64,000 nt of DNA, taken from NCBI RefSeq assembly GCF_030814225.1, contig NZ_JAUSUR010000006.1, positions 62,001 through 126,000 on the forward strand. Direction: 5' to 3'. This document shows, in pieces, positions 24,820 through 32,898 of the stretch (its first letter is position 1; the number at the start of each line of letters is the position of its first letter). A program made the translations under genes and the position numbers. The notes beneath the pieces are model-generated. The model did not search any database. It was not told the DNA's origin and was given only the letters and a program-made list of their open reading frames with translations. Source of the stretch: Breznakia pachnodae. Lineage in GTDB: Bacteria > Bacillota_I > Bacilli_A > Erysipelotrichales > Erysipelotrichaceae.

Positions 24820-25185
24820 TTATTGCCAAAGTTCACAAATAACCACTTCGTTACCATCAATATCATTTAAGCGAACTTCATATGTTCCCCAATCATATCT
24901 AACAGGTTCTCCCATTGAAACACCTTTTTTCTTTAAATATTCAATTGTAGAATCAAGATCATCGCTCTGAAATACAAAAGATTGATATCCTGTAGGTGTA
25001 GCATCAAACCTTGTACAATCCCATATACAAATGGTAGGTGCGTTTTCTATAAACCCAAGATAAACTCCATTTGATTCATCATCGTCAGTTCTAATAAGTG
25101 GTATTTCTAATGTCTTGGTATAAAATTCAACTAGTTCTTTCGCTTGCTTCGAAAAAATGTTTGTACAACAAAATCCTGTTATCAT
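24820..25185 (-). CDS. VOC (glyoxalase/bleomycin-resistance fold) protein
   Basis: This 121-residue vicinal-oxygen-chelate fold protein shows FCCTNIFSKQAKELVEFYTKTL at the start and FQSDDLDSTIEYLKKKG and NDIDGNEVVICE at the end, typical of glyoxalase-like proteins. I start it at the ATG at 25185 because a GGAGG site lies seven bases upstream and the fold begins there; the frame runs further upstream but that part reads like a different sequence. Metal ligands are not clear. Function unknown. Confidence 0.8.
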   Translation of the reverse strand: MITGFCCTNIFSKQAKELVEFYTKTLEIPLIRTDDDESNGVYLGFIENAPTICIWDCTRFDATPTGYQSFVFQSDDLDSTIEYLKKKGVSMGEPVRYDWGTYEVRLNDIDGNEVVICELWQ

Positions 25186-25441
25186 TTCCTTACCTCCTAA
25201 TGTTTTCATTTCTAATTTACCATAATTAAAAATAAATTCATATGATTTTAATGCCCCCATTAACTCTATATGTAATATCTCTTGTAATTTTAATACCCCT
25301 TCTTCATCACTGCTTTTATACATTGAACATCCAGAAATCAAATAAACTAATATTACATTGCCTTATTCGTTTTACTTACATATACATATAGATTTCCATT
25401 CATATATTCTTCAAGAAAATCATTATAGTCTGCTAGACGAC
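25186..25441 (-). pseudogene. Possible lipoprotein gene remnants
   Basis: The frame feeding into the VOC gene starts with VILVYLISGCSMYKSS, a signal-anchor plus lipobox (LISGC), but has no start codon with a ribosome site and ends by fusing into VOC. Just upstream another frame (25345-25430) reads DYNDFLEEYMNGNLYVYV and stops. Together they look like pieces of decayed lipoprotein genes. The evidence is weak. Confidence 0.35.
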
Positions 25442-25449
25442 CCCATAAT

Positions 25450-25872
25450 CTACCCTATTATCCATCTACAAAACCTTATAAAATCATCCATCGTTATCCC
25501 CATTTCAGATAATTCTTTCTCCGCATAATTTATTGCTGTTTCACTTATCACATAGTTTTCCCTGTCTTTTTCATAGATTGCACCGCAGTCTGCCACATCA
25601 TATTCATTGTTGTAGTACACAATTGATTTAAGTCCATTATTATGGTTATCTGCATAAGCAGTAAAAACTATATCTCCCTCATTCTTATATATATGTACAT
25701 ATGCAGTCTCACTATCATCATAGCTTTTTGATTCGTATTTCCAATCATTATTATCAAGAATTTCCTTAACAACTTCTATGTCTATCTCATTATTTCTCGA
25801 TTCATTTGAGTTTTTGCATCCACCAAGTAATACGATGATTGTAATAAACAAAACCTTTGTTATTCTTGCCAT
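25450..25872 (-). CDS. Small lipoprotein of unknown function
   Basis: This 140-residue protein has the signal peptide MARITKVLFITIIVLLGGC with lipobox LGGC, so the mature protein is membrane-anchored outside the cell. The remainder is acidic with alternating strands (YVHIYKNEGDIVFTAYAD) and a C-terminal helix (ITMDDFIRFCRWIIG). The final segment resembles the end of small extracellular lipoproteins encoded near toxin or transporter clusters. I do not recognise the family. Confidence 0.7.
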   Translation of the reverse strand: MARITKVLFITIIVLLGGCKNSNESRNNEIDIEVVKEILDNNDWKYESKSYDDSETAYVHIYKNEGDIVFTAYADNHNNGLKSIVYYNNEYDVADCGAIYEKDRENYVISETAINYAEKELSEMGITMDDFIRFCRWIIG

Positions 25873-26001
25873 GTTAGTTCCCCCTGTCCTTATTTTAAAA
25901 AAATAAAAATCTTGTATAATTTTCGTAATTTCACTATTATTATATATTCTATTATATTATTTGTATAGCAACTACTTCTCTATTATCATATATAATATTG
26001 A
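25873..26001. other. AT-rich intergenic stretch
   Basis: Very AT-rich sequence with long runs of TATAT. No gene or hairpin that I can support apart from promoter-like AT boxes for the lipoprotein gene. Confidence 0.4.
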
Positions 26002-26130
26002 TTATTTGATTTCTAGGTTACATGAGTTTTCTGTATTGAATGTGTTTAGCATTTTTCTTTCAACCTTTATACTGCTCGGTTGGTTCATAAATTTTTGCAA
26101 TTTAATAGGATTCAAAATGTTTATCACTAA
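26002..26130 (-). pseudogene. Possible C-terminal remnant of a decayed permease
   Basis: A 42-codon open stretch without a start, reading LVINILNPIKLQK and ending NTENSCNLEIK before a TAA. It starts exactly at the left flank of the inverted-repeat element at 26138-26277. With the fragment on the other side it may represent one interrupted gene. Confidence 0.35.
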
Positions 26131-26137
26131 ATAAATA

Positions 26138-26277
26138 AGCTTAATTCAACCAACGGATACCTAGGCATCAAAATTAATCATTAATAAGAGCGGATGTATG
26201 ATTTATAAAGAATTTTAAAAAAGTCCACTAATCATAATGATTAAAAGATGTTGGGTATTCTCTAGTTGAATTAAGCC
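26138..26277. mobile_element. MITE-like element with terminal inverted repeats
   Basis: About 140 bp bounded by GCTTAATTCAAC (26139-26150) and its exact complement GTTGAATTAAGC (26265-26276). Similarity between the ends continues imperfectly for some 30 bp (GATACC, CATC). Both outer flanks read AATAAATA (26130-26137 and 26278-26285), a candidate 8-bp target duplication. There is no coding capacity. The flanks are AT-rich, so the duplication could be chance. Confidence 0.5.
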
Positions 26278-26531
26278 AATAAATATATAATTTCTTTCTT
26301 CATATCTCGATTAATCAAAATAGATGATATTACTATAGCAATTATCCTTATACATAATGAAGTAACTATACCTACATATATCAAGAGAGGATTAGAATCA
26401 ATTCCTGTTTTATCATAATCAACTACTGCTTCTACTTGTTTGTTTACACTATAATCCAAATTAAAATAATTAGACTCTTGTTGTGAGGCATCTTTATCTA
26501 CTAGATATAAGCTAATGCTAATATTATCAAA
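26271..26531 (-). pseudogene. Truncated FtsX-like permease fragment
   Basis: An 86-codon frame with no good start codon, reading FDNISISLYLVDKDASQQES, then a membrane helix (LLIYVGIVTSLCIRIIAIVISSIL) and NRDMKKEIIYLLA. The helix followed by a charged turn resembles the first membrane helix of FtsX-type ABC permeases (NxRxKEIGILRA-like). The stop codon is supplied by the terminal repeat of the element at 26138-26277, so the insertion probably cut the gene. Confidence 0.4.
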
Positions 26532-26870
26532 CTAAAATAACAAATAAGAAAAAGAGATTAATCTAATTCTTAAACTATATTCTATTGTTAAAGTTAAGAA
26601 ACATGACTAAAAATAATAGTAAAACGGAATTGAAAACGTAACGATTTCTTTACGTTACTATATAAGATATCATTCCAACTATCACAAGATTAACTGATAG
26701 TATAGCGAACGAAAGAATAGAAAATATCTTAAAAGCGCACATTAATTACAAATAATTATTTAATCATTATTTGTGTCACTTTAGACATTTATTATTGATA
26801 TCTTATGTTTAATCAATATAATTAAGTTTATAAATAATTAATATGTTTTATTTATACAAAAGGAGAAAGC
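26532..26870. other. AT-rich intergenic region before a lipoprotein gene
   Basis: About 340 bp with no supported gene. It contains CGTAACGATTTCTTTACGTTAC (26636-26657), an imperfect dyad with arms GTAACG/CGTTAC, and AT-rich promoter-like sequence ahead of the gene at 26871. Confidence 0.4.
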
Positions 26871-27905
26871 ATGAAAAGAATTATCATTTGTATTTTTTGT
26901 TTCATTCTAGCAGGGTGTGAATTAGAAAATAAAAGTTTAACCCATAAAGAAGTAAAAAATAGACTAGAGGAAAATTATAATTTATATTTTACTTTTTCAC
27001 AAAATCCTAATGCTTCTATTAATTTAGATAACGAATGTTTTTCTAGCAATTTAAAAGATACTACTTGTCCTAGAGCATTAAAAATTCCTGAATTTAAATA
27101 TGGTGGAACGATAAACCTTCTTGACAAAGAAAGTAACAATGAAATACAAGCTGTATTCAGCATAAATAATAAGGAGAATATCAGTTTTTTGAACTTTATT
27201 TTTTTCGAAGATAATAATACGTATATTTATTTGAATGAAATTAAGACAGGAAAAAAATATATTCAAATATATAATGATTCCACACAATGTACTTATTATT
27301 TAGATGAAAATGAAAATAAAGATAAATGTAATGATAGTCAAATTGATAAAGCAAAGGAAATTTCTAATGAAGTTAATAATATATTAGTTTCATTAGAAAT
27401 TACTGTTGATGATTTAAAGCTATATTTTGAACAGACTGCAGATGAAGAATTTAACAATATAGAAAAATTATATTCAAACATCTATGAAAAACAAGAACTT
27501 TCTACCGAAGAAATTGAAATGATATTACTTGAAAATAATTATAAAATAGTTAAGGAAAATAATGAAATTCGAGTTTATAATGAAGAAAATCAAGAAAGTT
27601 ATATAGGGATTTATAAAAATAATGAATTAATAAAAGTGAAAATAGACGATTTAAAACATCAAGATTATGATACAAAAGAAATGGAATTATTTATATTTCC
27701 TGACTATTCAATTAAAAGTATTGAAGCCTCAAAAAAAGAAAAAAAATGTGAATATGATTATATCACTTTTACAAGTAATGATTATTGCACGAGTGAACAA
27801 GAAGGTAAATCAAATACATTGTATCTCACTTTTCAAACCAATACAGAGAATATTGGGTTAAGAAAAGAAGAAATTGTTAAATATTTTTTAAATAACACAC
27901 CATAA
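26871..27905 (+). CDS. Lipoprotein of unknown function, 344 residues
   Basis: Signal peptide MKRIIICIFCFILAGC with lipobox LAGC; GGAGA ribosome site. The mature part is strongly acidic and rich in Asn, Glu and Lys, with two cysteine pairs (ECFSSN...TTCPRA; KKCEYDY...DYCTSEQ) that may form disulfides. It is the only rightward gene between 5.6 and 62.8 kb and is much more AT-rich than the neighbours, both signs of recent acquisition. No domain recognised. Confidence 0.75.
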   Translation: MKRIIICIFCFILAGCELENKSLTHKEVKNRLEENYNLYFTFSQNPNASINLDNECFSSNLKDTTCPRALKIPEFKYGGTINLLDKESNNEIQAVFSINNKENISFLNFIFFEDNNTYIYLNEIKTGKKYIQIYNDSTQCTYYLDENENKDKCNDSQIDKAKEISNEVNNILVSLEITVDDLKLYFEQTADEEFNNIEKLYSNIYEKQELSTEEIEMILLENNYKIVKENNEIRVYNEENQESYIGIYKNNELIKVKIDDLKHQDYDTKEMELFIFPDYSIKSIEASKKEKKCEYDYITFTSNDYCTSEQEGKSNTLYLTFQTNTENIGLRKEEIVKYFLNNTP

Positions 27906-28207
27906 AAATGCTTCATTACTGAGTACAAATTTGGGGTTTAAACAAAACACGGTGCGTACCCCACCTTTTTATATCTTTATAGGGGACTACTAAACCCCAT
28001 TAGATTGGAGCACCATAGATAATCCTCTAATTATTCTATTTCGTTACAGCCCCATAATTATTTTATTTGCTTATTTAGTTTGTGTTTCCAATAACTATCT
28101 CTAGCCTAACAGAAACATTAAAATAGTCTTTAATCACTTTTTTACTTCATTTGCATCCACTCTTATAAACTCACAATGCTTGTAAAAGTGCTTAAAATAA
28201 AGGATTT
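27906..28207. other. Intergenic region with a long-range inverted repeat
   Basis: No gene. GGGGTTTA (27933-27940) pairs with TAAACCCC (27991-27998) around a loop that itself contains GGTG...CACC (27951-27965). This could be a terminator-like or transposon-end structure following the lipoprotein gene. The rest (28000-28207) is featureless AT-rich sequence. Confidence 0.4.
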
Positions 28208-29560
28208 CTAATTGTTCTTCCTTTGTAGCAAAACAACACTCTCAACATGTGTTGTTCTTGGAAACATATCATATAAGTATATATCTTTAAAATGATATTG
28301 TTTTGATAAATGTTTTAAATCTCTCATTTGTGTTTCTGGATTACAAGAAATATATACAATTTGCTTCGGTTGTAGTTTTAATAATGAATCTAAGAATTTC
28401 TCATCACTACCATCACGAGCTGGATCCATAATTACTACATCTATCTTTGCCTTTTTATAAGCAAGTTTCTGCATATAATTCCCTGCATCATCATTCACAA
28501 ATTCTACATTATGAATATCATTTACTTCTTTATTAACATTTGCATCTCTAACTGCATTTTCGTTTAGTTCCACACCAATTACCTTCTTTACTTTAGAAGC
28601 AACTGATAAGGTAATTGTTCCTATACCACAATAAGTATCAACAACTGTTTCATCACCATTTAACTTTAATAACGATAATGCTTTATCATATAGTTTTTCA
28701 CATTGGCTATGATTAATTTGATAGAAAGATTTTGAAGATATCTTAAACTTATGGCCACTTAGGTCATCATAGATAATACCTCTACCATAAATATTTATTT
28801 CTTCATCACCCAATACAACACTTGTTTGACGACTGTTGATGTTTTGAACAATCGTTTCCACATTTTCATTTACTTTTAAAAGTTCCTGAACAAATTTCTT
28901 TTTACCTCTAAATTCTTTAGTTGCAGTTACTAAGGTAACCATAAACTTTTTCTCTTGATTTTCTCTCACTAGAATATGACGAAGAAAACCATATTTCGTA
29001 TTTTCATCATAAATATCTAAACGACATTTCTTGACAACCATCTTTAAATCTTTAATTAATTTATTCGTTTCTTTATCATGTAATAAACAATTATCAATAT
29101 TTACAATATGATGAGTAAATGGTTCATAAAAACCAGCTACCATCTCATTTTTACGATTTTTTGAAAACGATAGTATTAGTTTATTACGATAACTATAAGG
29201 AACATCCATACCTTCACAGTTGTGAACATTTAGCTTTAAACGATTCTGACTAACTAACTGTTTAATTTCCTGTGTCTTTTGTTTCAATTCAAATGGATAC
29301 AACATATGTAAGTAATTACAACTTCCACATTTTTGAAAATAAGGACACTTTACTTTAGTACGAATACTTGATGGTTTTACAACCCTTAGTAATTCAGCTA
29401 GATATCCTTCTTTTAATTTTCTGGTAATAATTACTTCTACCTGTTCTCCCTGCAATACATATTTCACAAATACTTTATTTTTCTGATAAGTGAAGACTCC
29501 TAAACCATTACTTTGAACCTGTTCAATTTCCCCACTAATCTTTTGTTTTTTCTTCAACAT
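28208..29560 (-). CDS. rlmCD: 23S rRNA (uracil-C5)-methyltransferase, RlmCD/RumA family
   Basis: This 450-residue SAM-dependent enzyme forms 5-methyluridine in 23S rRNA. In order: TRAM RNA-binding domain (about 5-60), [4Fe-4S] cluster cysteines in CPYFQKCGSC with the fourth Cys in NIDNCLLHD, then the Rossmann methyltransferase domain with DTYCGIGTITL, DPARDG and the catalytic YISCNPETQMRDL (nucleophilic Cys). The 5' end overlaps the upstream HAD gene by 26 bp. Firmicute members often modify two uridines; whether this one does so cannot be read from the sequence. Confidence 0.92.
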   Translation of the reverse strand: MLKKKQKISGEIEQVQSNGLGVFTYQKNKVFVKYVLQGEQVEVIITRKLKEGYLAELLRVVKPSSIRTKVKCPYFQKCGSCNYLHMLYPFELKQKTQEIKQLVSQNRLKLNVHNCEGMDVPYSYRNKLILSFSKNRKNEMVAGFYEPFTHHIVNIDNCLLHDKETNKLIKDLKMVVKKCRLDIYDENTKYGFLRHILVRENQEKKFMVTLVTATKEFRGKKKFVQELLKVNENVETIVQNINSRQTSVVLGDEEINIYGRGIIYDDLSGHKFKISSKSFYQINHSQCEKLYDKALSLLKLNGDETVVDTYCGIGTITLSVASKVKKVIGVELNENAVRDANVNKEVNDIHNVEFVNDDAGNYMQKLAYKKAKIDVVIMDPARDGSDEKFLDSLLKLQPKQIVYISCNPETQMRDLKHLSKQYHFKDIYLYDMFPRTTHVESVVLLQRKNN

Positions 29561-30158
29561 TTTGATCCTCTTCTATCACTTCATATAATTCTTTTAATGC
29601 TTTATCTTCATCAACTACTTGGATTCCATACATCCCTAGTGCTTTTGCACTTTCTACATTATCTTTTAGATCATCTAAGAATACACTTTCGTGTGGTTTT
29701 AAATGATAATTATCTAATAATATCTGATATATTTTTTTATCTGGTTTAATATAATTCACATCACATGATAAAACATAACCATCTACCTGATCAAACAAAT
29801 CATAACGCTTTTTGATATAATCAGCAGCATCACATGATAAATTGGATAACAAATAAATATGATATCCTTTTTCATACAATGATTTAATATGTTTCATCGT
29901 TTTTCTTTGTGTTAGTACTTCCGTCCATCTTGAAAGTATCTCTTCAATCTGTGGTTGATATTCTGGTTTTTCTCTAATCAGTATATCCTTCACTTCACTT
30001 AATGACTTCGTCCCTAAATCATATTCCTTCCAATAAGGTGAATGAAATATATGATAACAAACTTCATCTCCACATTCTACATTACTGAAATAAATAGCTG
30101 GTTTAAAATCCAACAATACATTTCCTATATCAAATATTATATTTTTTATCATAGACAA
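29535..30158 (-). CDS. HAD superfamily phosphatase (YihX-like)
   Basis: This 207-residue HAD subfamily IA hydrolase has motif I IFDIGNVLLDF (nucleophile Asp then an Asn-Val variant), motif II LLSNLS, motif III Lys in YIKPDKKIYQ and motif IV FLDDLKDN. The DIGNV variant and length resemble YihX, which dephosphorylates alpha-glucose-1-phosphate, but specificity is uncertain. The C-terminal part overlaps the start of the methyltransferase gene. Confidence 0.88.
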   Translation of the reverse strand: MSMIKNIIFDIGNVLLDFKPAIYFSNVECGDEVCYHIFHSPYWKEYDLGTKSLSEVKDILIREKPEYQPQIEEILSRWTEVLTQRKTMKHIKSLYEKGYHIYLLSNLSCDAADYIKKRYDLFDQVDGYVLSCDVNYIKPDKKIYQILLDNYHLKPHESVFLDDLKDNVESAKALGMYGIQVVDEDKALKELYEVIEEDQNVEEKTKD

Positions 30159-30179
30159 CCTCTCTGCCTTATTATAACA

Positions 30180-30206
30180 AAGAACAGGAGCAATTACTCC
30201 TGTTCT
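30180..30206 (-). terminator. Hairpin at the end of the TMEM175-like gene
   Basis: Stem AAGAACAGGAG/CTCCTGTTCTT overlapping the stop codon, followed on the minus strand by TTGTTATAATA. The T run is weak, so termination may be partial. Confidence 0.6.
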
Positions 30207-30778
30207 TCGTTAAATATTTTCTCAATTCTTTTTTCTGGAATGATCCAAGGAATCAATCCAATGATATAAAAGATAAGAATACTGATTGGTGCAAATATCC
30301 CAATTACTATACCAACTGTATTAATTGATAATGTAAGTCTTAATTTCATATATCCATCATGCGCTCTCGCAATCTTGGAATCTGGTCCATTTGCCTTCTT
30401 CAATTCATGTAATAATATTGCATAAGAAATATCAGCCATCATCAATACAACACCATAAGTAACCTCTGGGGCTAATTCAAATAAGTTTCCATCCACCCAC
30501 TGTGTCACAAAAGGAATCAGTGACAGAAAGAAAATAAAGAGAAAGTTTGCCCATAGTACTCGTCCATTGATTACTTTCGCAATCTGAAATAAGTGATGAT
30601 GATTGTTCCAGTAGATTGCCAAAGAAACAAAACTTAAAATATATACTAGAAAACTATAGCGCAGTTCCCATAATCCAGCAAATGTAGCTGCTTTTGGTGG
30701 CTCTAGCCCTAGTATTAAAATTGTCATAATAATTGCTATTACTGCATCTGTAAATGCTTCTAATCTTGTTTTTGTCAT
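30194..30778 (-). CDS. TMEM175 family potassium channel-like protein (DUF1211)
   Basis: A 194-residue membrane protein with about six helices. The N-terminal RLEAFTDAVIAIIMTI is the RxxxFSDAVxAI-type signature of prokaryotic TMEM175 channels, in which hydrophobic residues of the first helix line the pore. AIYWNNHHHLF after helix 3 is also characteristic. Potassium conduction is known for a few members and assumed here. Confidence 0.9.
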   Translation of the reverse strand: MTKTRLEAFTDAVIAIIMTILILGLEPPKAATFAGLWELRYSFLVYILSFVSLAIYWNNHHHLFQIAKVINGRVLWANFLFIFFLSLIPFVTQWVDGNLFELAPEVTYGVVLMMADISYAILLHELKKANGPDSKIARAHDGYMKLRLTLSINTVGIVIGIFAPISILIFYIIGLIPWIIPEKRIEKIFNEEQE

Positions 30779-30861
30779 ATCCTATCCATCCTATAGATAT
30801 AATTATAAGACAGATTCTTCAAAGTGCAATTGATATGAAACAGAAACTATTATTAAAGAAA

Positions 30862-30886
30862 AAAGCAGACTATATCGTCTTGCTTT
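30862..30886 (-). terminator. Terminator at the end of the ROK gene
   Basis: Stem AAGCAAGAC/GTCTGCTT (one bulge) followed by TTTTTC on the minus strand; it overlaps the ROK stop codon. Confidence 0.7.
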
Positions 30887-31754
30887 TGTTTTCTGCGTAT
30901 AATACTGCTCCTAAGATATTTGCATTGTTATTGAATTTACAACGTTCAATTCTAGTTGTAGCTAAATGAATCATTCCTGCTTTTAAAGAATCAAATGTAG
31001 TACGTACTTTTTCAATAAACCAATCTTCTTCAGAGATTCCTCCACCGATACAAATAACTTCAGGATTATAGAATAAGATGATTGTATATAATGAATGACA
31101 GATATTCTGACACCATTCTTCGATCGCCTCTACTGCAACTGCTTCTTTATTATGATATCGTTCGCAAATATCTTTTCCATCAATTAATAACTCTCCAGAT
31201 TTTGCTTCATAGATTTGTGTTAGTGCCTGCATTGAAGAATATTCCGTCATCTGTTTCGCTTCTTTTCCCTGATAGTGAACAGGCAATTGCGAAAACTCAC
31301 CAGCCATACCATCAACTCCATTAATCACTCCGTTTGCATCACAAACACAACCACCAATTCCAGTTCCAATAATGAAGTAAACACTTGAAGATGCACCTTT
31401 CCCATTTCCTTTTTGTAGTTCCCAATATCCTGCTGCTTTTGCATCATTTAATACAAAGGTTTGTAGTTTTGTACGTTTTGTTAGTTCTTCAATAATATTT
31501 GTCTTATACATAATCTGAACATTCACTGCAGCTCTAGATTTCACATAACCTTCATCATTAATTACACCAGGTGCACTTACTGCAATCAGCTCAACTTCAT
31601 CAAGGTTAATGTCTTCACAAATATAATTATAAAACTCTTCTACACTTTGACATAAATACGTAGGTTTCTTCCACTGCTTTGTAATTTCATATTCTTTATT
31701 TACATATGCATACTTTATATAGCTCCCACCAATATCAATACCTAAATAACTCAT
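30870..31754 (-). CDS. ROK family sugar kinase, BglK-like
   Basis: A 294-residue sugar kinase. The phosphate-binding loop is LGIDIGGSYIKYA, followed by VSAPGVIN, the catalytic Asp in LNDAKAAG and the IIGTGIGGCV adenosine motif. The zinc-binding CxCGxxGC motif of glucokinases is absent; in its place EYSSMQAL resembles beta-glucoside kinase BglK of Listeria. It follows the phosphatase gene of the lactose/cellobiose PTS operon by 83 bp with a terminator in between, so it may be read partly with that operon. Likely role: phosphorylating a free sugar or disaccharide released in the cell. Confidence 0.87.
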   Translation of the reverse strand: MSYLGIDIGGSYIKYAYVNKEYEITKQWKKPTYLCQSVEEFYNYICEDINLDEVELIAVSAPGVINDEGYVKSRAAVNVQIMYKTNIIEELTKRTKLQTFVLNDAKAAGYWELQKGNGKGASSSVYFIIGTGIGGCVCDANGVINGVDGMAGEFSQLPVHYQGKEAKQMTEYSSMQALTQIYEAKSGELLIDGKDICERYHNKEAVAVEAIEEWCQNICHSLYTIILFYNPEVICIGGGISEEDWFIEKVRTTFDSLKAGMIHLATTRIERCKFNNNANILGAVLYAENKSKTI

Positions 31755-31805
31755 AATCGCTCTCCTTTTTTACTATTATATCATATACATATATAAGCTT
31801 ACCGT

Positions 31806-31827
31806 AAGAAAAAGAGCTTTCGCTCTT
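31806..31827 (-). terminator. Terminator between phosphatase and ROK genes
   Basis: Stem AAGAGC/GCTCTT with a GAAA loop followed by TTTTTCTT on the minus strand. Confidence 0.75.
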
Positions 31828-31837
31828 AATCTAATTA

Positions 31838-32893
31838 TTAATATAAATACATTTCCTGAAGTTTTTTCATATCCGCTTCAGTTACCCCAATATGTTCTTT
31901 CAAATAGGTTGGAATATTTCCAGATAACTTTTTCATTTCATCCCATGCAGCTTCGATATAAATCATTTTTGTCTGCATAAGACCTGAAAGATATTCTAAG
32001 ACAACTTTATCATCTGTAAACTGATGATATTCATCCATGCGTTTTTCATTACGTGCTGCCATGTATTGTTTTGTCAACATGTAATCATATTCGATATCTT
32101 CAATCGATACCCCTAATGCAAGTAACATCAGCATTGCTCCAAATCCTGTACGGTCTTTTCCACCTTTACAGTGTTGCAGTAATGGTGCACTTGTTTCATC
32201 GCTCAACAGTTTCATTAGCTTTGTATATTGCTTGTTTGAATACTCACCATGAACGATTTCACGCATCTGTAAAGCCATTTCATCCAGTCTTTGGTTCAAC
32301 TCTCTAACGCCTTCTTCACTTTGTGCCATTTGCACCAAGCTTTCTATTTTCTTCCTGTCATCTACAATGTTCCCACTAGCAAGGGCTGCCGTATGTGCAT
32401 TAGGACTTAAGTTCACAAATTCTGCTCCCTTAATTGGTTTATCCTTAGCTGCCTGCCACTCACCATCTCCTCTAAAATCAACAATCGTTTTAATTCCTAT
32501 TCCCTCTAAGAATGCAATATCGCGATCGCTTAGTTTGTTTAAGGCATCTGAGCGAAACAATTGTCCCCACTTCACTCGTTTACCTTCTGCTCCTTTATAT
32601 CCACCTAAATCACGACAATTGAATGTCCCATCAAGTGGTAATAAGCGAGTAGCTATTTTCTTTTCCTTATCAGCAAATGTATAAGTATAATACATCCGCT
32701 GATCAAGTGTCATAGGTTTGAATTGTAATTTGTCACCTGTGATTTCTGCTATGGGAGTTTTACCATCAATTGTAAATGATGGATCATCACTCTCATATAT
32801 CTTAACCCTGTCTTCTTGTTTGATTTCATTATCTTTTAAGACAAGCCATTCACCTTCTAAATATAACTCTTCCATAAGATATAACTCTTCCAT
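31838..32893 (-). CDS. Protein tyrosine phosphatase-like enzyme in a PTS operon
   Basis: This 351-residue protein has an N-terminal beta-rich segment (about 10-80), then a Tyr-phosphatase type 3 domain: PLDGTFNCRDLGGY, FRSDAL, DFRGDGEW and the catalytic loop HCKGGKDRTG (Cys-x5-Arg). Such enzymes act on phosphotyrosine, phosphoinositides or small phosphates. It lies 6 bp behind EIIC, so it is part of the sugar operon; a role in dephosphorylating the imported sugar phosphate is conceivable. The first twelve residues are a tandem copy (MEELYL twice) from an 18-bp duplication, and there is no clear ribosome site before the first ATG. The ATG at 32875 may be the real start. Confidence 0.85.
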   Translation of the reverse strand: MEELYLMEELYLEGEWLVLKDNEIKQEDRVKIYESDDPSFTIDGKTPIAEITGDKLQFKPMTLDQRMYYTYTFADKEKKIATRLLPLDGTFNCRDLGGYKGAEGKRVKWGQLFRSDALNKLSDRDIAFLEGIGIKTIVDFRGDGEWQAAKDKPIKGAEFVNLSPNAHTAALASGNIVDDRKKIESLVQMAQSEEGVRELNQRLDEMALQMREIVHGEYSNKQYTKLMKLLSDETSAPLLQHCKGGKDRTGFGAMLMLLALGVSIEDIEYDYMLTKQYMAARNEKRMDEYHQFTDDKVVLEYLSGLMQTKMIYIEAAWDEMKKLSGNIPTYLKEHIGVTEADMKKLQEMYLY

Positions 32894-32898
32894 AAGTT

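Noticed and set aside
25186..25341. N-terminal extension of the VOC protein
   Set aside because: A strong GGAGG site and domain start support the ATG at 25185; the extension has a lipobox-like sequence that does not fit a VOC protein.
26271..26459. 62-residue open frame as an intact small membrane gene
   Set aside because: It starts only at a TTG without ribosome site, the same frame is open upstream, and the stop lies in a terminal repeat; better explained as a gene fragment.
26636..26657. Dyad GTAACG/CGTTAC as an operator
   Set aside because: It is far from the next start codon and in AT-rich sequence with no second copy, so I cannot support a function.
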